Below, one piece after another: positions 12,987-16,161 of a stretch of 16,161 nucleotides of DNA. This DNA comes from Methanoregula sp. Its GTDB lineage: Archaea; Halobacteriota; Methanomicrobia; Methanomicrobiales; Methanospirillaceae. The notes beneath the pieces are model-generated. The model was not told where the DNA came from. It was given only the letters and a program-made list of their open reading frames with translations, and searched no databases. The DNA is taken from positions 1-16,161 of the forward strand of contig JAKLGN010000014.1 of assembly GCA_022710665.1 (NCBI GenBank), in the 5' to 3' direction. The translations under genes and the position numbers were made by a program. Numbering within the stretch: the first letter of the stretch is position 1; the number at the start of each line of letters is the position of its first letter.

Positions 12987-13998
12987 GGATCGCCCGCCTC
13001 CAGCGGTGGAGCATCCTCCGTATACCGGATGAACCAACCACGGGATGGATCGGCAACTGACAGGCATCTTTGTTCCCGCTCATCCGTATGCGCAGGGCAT
13101 CAGCAGCTTCCCTTGCAGCCCGGGAACTCGCGGGATCCATGACCGGTCCGCAGAATATTCCCTGAGAATCGCCGATATCGGCAAAGTCTGCAAGGATCTC
13201 TGCCTGGAATTCCTGCTCGGTTCGGAGTGCCTTTCCCGGGTCGATCCCGCAGGCTGCTGCAACGGAACCAATGAACGCGAGGGTAGCCGAGAGACCGTCA
13301 GGGAAAGACGGGATATAGGGTGTCCCGAACCGTTGCCGGAGGTGCTCCCCGGCCGGTACCAGCGAAGGATCGCGGAGGATGTTGAGCCGGGCAGCGCCAA
13401 GAGCCGGAACATCGTCAGGAGAGATATTGCGCACGAACCGTATTCCCACCGGAATATGCAGGAGGGCGAGGAGACGCACAATCTCAGCATAATTCTCTTC
13501 CACCTCGTATTCAAGGTTTTTTTCCCCGATGATATTCACGCAGGGACCCGGCTGAGAGGGTTCTGAAAAAACGGTAAGCGCGATCAGGGCGTTATTGACC
13601 CCGTCCTGAAACGACCCCCCCAGGAAACCGGCAGTCGGCACCGGAATGACTGGTACCGGCCAGTCCCGGCCACAGACCGCATCCACATCGTCACCGATAG
13701 TCCCGGCAAGGCAGGTTGAGAGGACAAAGACCGTTGAGACATCCCGGTCGCAGACGGACCGGATCGTCCGGGCAAGGGCTTCCTCGCCACCAAAGATGAT
13801 ATCGCTTTCCAGAAGAGCGGATGAAACAAGGTCCGGGAGGGCTGCCTGCTCATTGTCGAGCATGGTGGCGTGGAAGAGGGAAAAGTTATGATGGGCGCAC
13901 CCCTTGGGGCCGTGGATAATACTCACGGCGTCCCGTACATGGGTCGTTATCGAGAGCGCTCCGGTAAGAGTGCAACCCCCGGACCTAGATGTATGCAT
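12979..13998 (-). CDS. nitrogenase component 1-like subunit (NifD/NifE-like)
   Basis: This 339-residue protein is the second component-1 type subunit. Cys9 in GGCTLTGAL, Cys34 in [11 protein letters not shown] and Cys96 in [12 protein letters not shown] match the three P-cluster-type ligands, and [11 protein letters not shown] (65-75) is the conserved segment between them. Homocitrate and FeMo-cofactor binding cannot be judged; later cysteines occur (for example in GPCVNI and IFCGPV), but I cannot align them to NifD Cys275. I chose the ATG at 13998, which overlaps the H gene's TAG by 14 nt and starts nine residues before the first ligand; the frame stays open to 14121 inside the H gene. Together with the K-like subunit it probably forms an alpha2beta2 reductase fed by the H protein. 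Confidence 0.85.
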   Translation of the reverse strand: MHTSRSGGCTLTGALSITTHVRDAVSIIHGPKGCAHHNFSLFHATMLDNEQAALPDLVSSALLESDIIFGGEEALARTIRSVCDRDVSTVFVLSTCLAGTIGDDVDAVCGRDWPVPVIPVPTAGFLGGSFQDGVNNALIALTVFSEPSQPGPCVNIIGEKNLEYEVEENYAEIVRLLALLHIPVGIRFVRNISPDDVPALGAARLNILRDPSLVPAGEHLRQRFGTPYIPSFPDGLSATLAFIGSVAAACGIDPGKALRTEQEFQAEILADFADIGDSQGIFCGPVMDPASSRAAREAADALRIRMSGNKDACQLPIHPVVGSSGIRRMLHRWRRAIHA

Positions 13999-14797
13999 AG
14001 GCAAGGATTTCAAGTTCATCGATCTCGAGAGGGGTAGGGATCGTAAGGCTCGTGTTCTCCATGACCCGGGTTGCAAGCGAGCGGTAGCGGGCTGCCTGTT
14101 CAGAGGCAGGCTCGTGCTCAATCACCGTCTTCCGGTTCAGCTCAGCGAGCTGCACCACGCGATCGCGGGGGATAAATTCCACAAGCCTGCTGTTTACCCG
14201 TTCTGCAAACTCGCTCACCAGCTCTTCTTCCTTTGGCTGGCCTTTGGCATTGCAGATGACGCCGGCGAGCCGGCACTTGCTCTTTGCCCGGGATGCCAGC
14301 CGCTTGATGGCCTTACAGATATTGTTCGCTGCATAGAGCGACATCAGTTCACCCGAGGTGACAAGGTAGATTTCCTGAGCGTACCCTTCGCGCATGGGCA
14401 TGGCAAACCCTCCGCACACAACATCTCCCAGCACATCGTAAACAATGACATCCCCTTTGAGCGCCCCGAACTTCTCAAGGATCTGGAAGGTGGCGATGAT
14501 ACCCCTCCCGGCGCATCCGACACCAGGTTCCGGTCCGCCGGCTTCGACACACCTCACGCCATTATATCCTCTGAATTCGACATCGGCGAGTGTTATTGCA
14601 GCATCGCCACGTTCCCGGACCAGATCCATGACGGTGGGTATGAACGTGCCGTGCATCAGCATGCGGGTGCTGTCCCGTTTGGGATCGCACCCGATCTGCA
14701 GGATATCAAGCCCCATACCGGATAATGCGGCAGAAAGGTTTGCCGAAGTCGTGGATTTCCCGATACCTCCCTTGCCATACAGGGCGATCTGCTTCAT
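13985..14797 (-). CDS. NifH/BchL/CfbC-like iron protein ATPase
   Basis: This 270-residue protein is a NifH-superfamily iron protein, the ATP-dependent electron donor to a component-1 partner. The P-loop GKGGIGKST (8-16) is intact. The two cysteines that hold the [4Fe-4S] cluster between monomers are Cys95 in GVGCAGRG and Cys128 in [23 protein letters not shown] follows the switch-like region, with arginine where NifH usually has alanine. ASGEL-like switch residues read [14 protein letters not shown]. It resembles archaeal NifH-like and CfbC proteins. The next genes, overlapping by 14 and 8 nt, encode two different component-1 subunits, unlike CfbC, which works with a single CfbD. The ATG at 14797 has no Shine-Dalgarno and lies about 26 bp after a TATA box, so translation may be leaderless. 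Confidence 0.93.
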   Translation of the reverse strand: MKQIALYGKGGIGKSTTSANLSAALSGMGLDILQIGCDPKRDSTRMLMHGTFIPTVMDLVRERGDAAITLADVEFRGYNGVRCVEAGGPEPGVGCAGRGIIATFQILEKFGALKGDVIVYDVLGDVVCGGFAMPMREGYAQEIYLVTSGELMSLYAANNICKAIKRLASRAKSKCRLAGVICNAKGQPKEEELVSEFAERVNSRLVEFIPRDRVVQLAELNRKTVIEHEPASEQAARYRSLATRVMENTSLTIPTPLEIDELEILAYAYI

Positions 14798-14817
14798 TGT
14801 GGTACTATGGGGCGGTC

Positions 14818-14836
14818 GTTTATATCAGATTTCCTG
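14818..14836 (-). promoter_or_regulatory. promoter of the nitrogenase-like operon
   Basis: On the minus strand CAGGAAATCTGATATAAAC combines a BRE-like purine-rich GGAAA with a TATA core. The TATA centre is about 26 bp from the ATG at 14797, so transcription probably begins at or next to the start codon. Confidence 0.55.
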
Positions 14837-14976
14837 AAGTTAACAAAAGTCAGGCTTAGCTCAACATTGGTCTAGCTTGTTTTGCATACCGTTCCATTCC
14901 CTCTCCCAAAGCATAGTGCTCCCTTGCATCTGGCTTTCACAAAACAGGTAATTGAACGGAATAGACTCCTGCAGGG

Positions 14977-14989
14977 TGATCGCATCACG
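14977..14989. repeat. short hairpin in the interval between the H-like gene and the lipoprotein
   Basis: GTGAT-CGC-ATCAC is a perfect 5-bp inverted repeat. The surrounding interval 14798-15090 holds only the two divergent promoters as far as I can see. No NrpR-type operator (GGAA spaced to TTCC) is convincing there. Confidence 0.3.
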
Positions 14990-15013
14990 GGTATTCACCG
15001 GAGCCCCTTTGCG

Positions 15014-15020
15014 TTTATAA
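15014..15020 (+). promoter_or_regulatory. candidate TATA box of the lipoprotein gene
   Basis: TTTATAA lies 71 bp upstream of the ATG at 15091 and predicts a start near 15043 with a leader of about 48 nt; a GAGAG about 8 nt before the ATG may serve as a weak ribosome site. Confidence 0.4.
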
Positions 15021-15090
15021 GTCCGCACCGGACACAGTAGAAAGTATTTCTCGGAGTATAGACCAAATCTTGTATTCGAGAGAATAAACA

Positions 15091-15987
15091 ATGAAAAAAT
15101 GGATTGTGATCTGTAGTTTACCCATCCTGGTTATCGGGATGGTTTTAATGAGCGGATGTACAAGCACAGAACCTCTGAGCACGGAATCGGTGGTGCCAAC
15201 AACACCGCAAATCGTGAATGCGACGTTGTTCGTTTCTCCGGGCCAGACCGCCGCGGTAATGGCGACATCGGGTCCCGTACCCGCATTGACAACAAATCAG
15301 ACACCATCAGTCCGGGATCCGATCCTTGGCCCCTGGCGTAACGGCATGTTTTTTTATGCGAACGGCACCGTCGAGGGTAACGGTACGAGCACGTGGAAAT
15401 TAAACAAAAATGAGAATAATTCCTATTTCATCATATCCGATATGCCAACTGCAGGGGCAAATAACATCAGGGAAGTGAGTTCCACAGAATGGATATACAA
15501 TCCTGCTTCGGATAAGATCTATATACGGGGTTCTTCGGTCTCCTTTTCCCGGGGGATACCAACCCAGAAACCTTCACTATCAGCTACCTTTACGACAATG
15601 CAGACACCAGCCCCAACGGTCACGACAGTCAGGACTACCGCAACTGCTGTTCCCTCAGGTACTGATCCGGGTACCGGCTCCCTTTTTATCCACACCGGGG
15701 GTGTGGGAAGTGATATTACCGTCTATATCGCTCCTGAAGACGGAACGTACCGTCCACCGATTGTTCTTGGGGCTCTGAACCCCGAGTATACCCAGGTGAA
15801 GATTCTGCCAGACGGGTGCTCGGAGCGTGTGAGCCTCCCGCCCGGCAGATATATTGCCTATTTACCGGATAAGAACGGCGATGAGACAGAGCAGCAGTCG
15901 TTTGTGATCAATGCCAATTACAATTCCGATATTTCGTTCACAGGACTCTCCTACCGCTCTTCCGGTGGCGGTGGATGCGGCGGATGA
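15091..15987 (+). CDS. modular surface lipoprotein with Thr/Pro-rich linkers
   Basis: The 298-residue product starts MKKWIVICSLPILVIGMVLM with an S-G-C-T lipobox, predicting lipidation at Cys23 and an extracellular location. A first Thr/Pro-rich linker (about 24-76) precedes a beta-rich domain beginning DPILGPWRNGMFFYANGTVE, then GNGTSTWKLNK, a type common in Methanomicrobiales exported proteins and rich in N-x-S/T sequons. A second linker full of T, P and A (about 156-195) leads to a second beta domain (GSLFIHTGGVGSDITVYIAP onward, with LPPGRYIAYLPDKNGDE) that resembles PEGA-type carboxypeptidase-like repeats. The last residues are SSGGGGCGG, an unusual glycine-cysteine tail. The function is unknown; surface binding or display is the best inference. 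Confidence 0.85.
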   Translation: MKKWIVICSLPILVIGMVLMSGCTSTEPLSTESVVPTTPQIVNATLFVSPGQTAAVMATSGPVPALTTNQTPSVRDPILGPWRNGMFFYANGTVEGNGTSTWKLNKNENNSYFIISDMPTAGANNIREVSSTEWIYNPASDKIYIRGSSVSFSRGIPTQKPSLSATFTTMQTPAPTVTTVRTTATAVPSGTDPGTGSLFIHTGGVGSDITVYIAPEDGTYRPPIVLGALNPEYTQVKILPDGCSERVSLPPGRYIAYLPDKNGDETEQQSFVINANYNSDISFTGLSYRSSGGGGCGG

Positions 15988-16020
15988 TACCGCTGCTGAT
16001 GACTTAAAGGGAGAACAGAT

Positions 16021-16050
16021 GCGGGGGAAAAACCTCCCTTTTCCCCCCGC
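16021..16050 (+). terminator. hairpin downstream of the lipoprotein gene
   Basis: GCGGGGGAAAA at 16021-16031 pairs with TTTTCCCCCCGC at 16039-16050 with one bulged C around a short loop. It starts 33 bp after the TGA and is followed by a pyrimidine-rich stretch, so it probably ends this transcript. The remaining bases to 16161 show only an AT-rich TATA-like GATTAAATAAG near 16120. Confidence 0.55.
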
Positions 16051-16161
16051 TCTTCTCCATAGATCTGCCCGGGGATACGGTTTTCCTACCCTACTTCTCT
16101 TCTCCCGCATATGGTTTTGTTGATTAAATAAGACCCGTATGAACCAGTCCGGGCTCAAATT

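Noticed and set aside
13904..14725. 273-codon open frame on the plus strand
   Set aside because: It is antisense to the NifH-like gene, whose P-loop and cysteine motifs leave no doubt about the coding strand.
11856..14797. Annotating the operon as nifHDK (nitrogenase) or as cfbCD (F430 synthesis)
   Set aside because: The D and K proteins are much shorter than NifD/NifK and no nifE, nifN or nifB is nearby; and two different component-1 genes do not fit the single homodimeric CfbD. A specific symbol would overstate the evidence.
14848..14890. tRNA-like D-arm sequence (TTAGCTCAACATTGG)
   Set aside because: There is no anticodon stem, T-arm GGTTCGAATCC or acceptor pairing around it; a chance resemblance.
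14798..15090. NrpR-type nitrogen operator in front of the nitrogenase-like operon
   Set aside because: I found no convincing GGAA-spacer-TTCC inverted repeat near the promoter, so nitrogen control is not supported by sequence.
1..16161. CRISPR arrays, insertion sequences, integrase attachment sites, rRNA genes
   Set aside because: No regularly spaced direct repeats, transposase or integrase motifs, or rRNA-like stretches were seen.

Overview
The window looks like a methanogenic archaeon, most likely of the order Methanomicrobiales (Methanoregula-like). The evidence is indirect but consistent: an archaeal diphthine synthase, an archaeal NusA with two KH domains, DUF357 and DUF151 proteins, TATA-type promoters with BRE-like flanks, poly-T terminators without strong hairpins, exported N-glycosylation-rich proteins, a paired isopropylmalate/homoaconitate-type dehydratase and dehydrogenase, and nitrogenase-like genes. 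I could not run any database search, so family calls rest on recognised motifs.

Layout. 1-107 (minus) is the N-terminal end of a DtxR-family metal-dependent repressor, with two near-identical palindromic operators just upstream. 494-1815 (plus) is a coupled pair, diphthine synthase and a protein made of two DUF357 domains. 1983-3017 is a polytopic UPF0104 membrane protein behind a 19-bp palindrome that contains TATA boxes. 3059-3511 is a DUF151 protein, convergent with a minus-strand nusA-hisE pair (4264-3522). 5144-4416 (minus) is an exported SIMPL/DUF541 lipoprotein. 5607-8522 (plus) is a tight three-gene operon: dehydratase large subunit, small subunit and the partner NAD-dependent dehydrogenase, which serves leucine and/or the 2-oxosuberate branch of coenzyme B synthesis. 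9724-8747 and 10733-9852 (minus) are an exported metallophosphoesterase and a cytoplasmic protein with two PAS domains. 15091-15987 (plus) is a modular lipoprotein.

The most notable region is 11331-14797 (minus). Three overlapping genes encode a NifH-like ATPase and two different NifD/NifK-like component-1 subunits, each short and each keeping the three-cysteine pattern expected for an interfacial Fe-S cluster. A small unrecognised gene with its own promoter follows on the same strand. One H gene with two distinct D/K genes does not match the F430 enzyme CfbCD, whose CfbD is a homodimer. There are no nifE, nifN or nifB genes in the window. I read it as an uncharacterised nitrogenase-like reductase whose substrate cannot be told from sequence.

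Two gene-free intervals (5256-5413 and 11073-11228) appear to hold diverged copies of one GC-rich, hairpin-forming element of about 157 bp, possibly a structured RNA or a small dispersed repeat.
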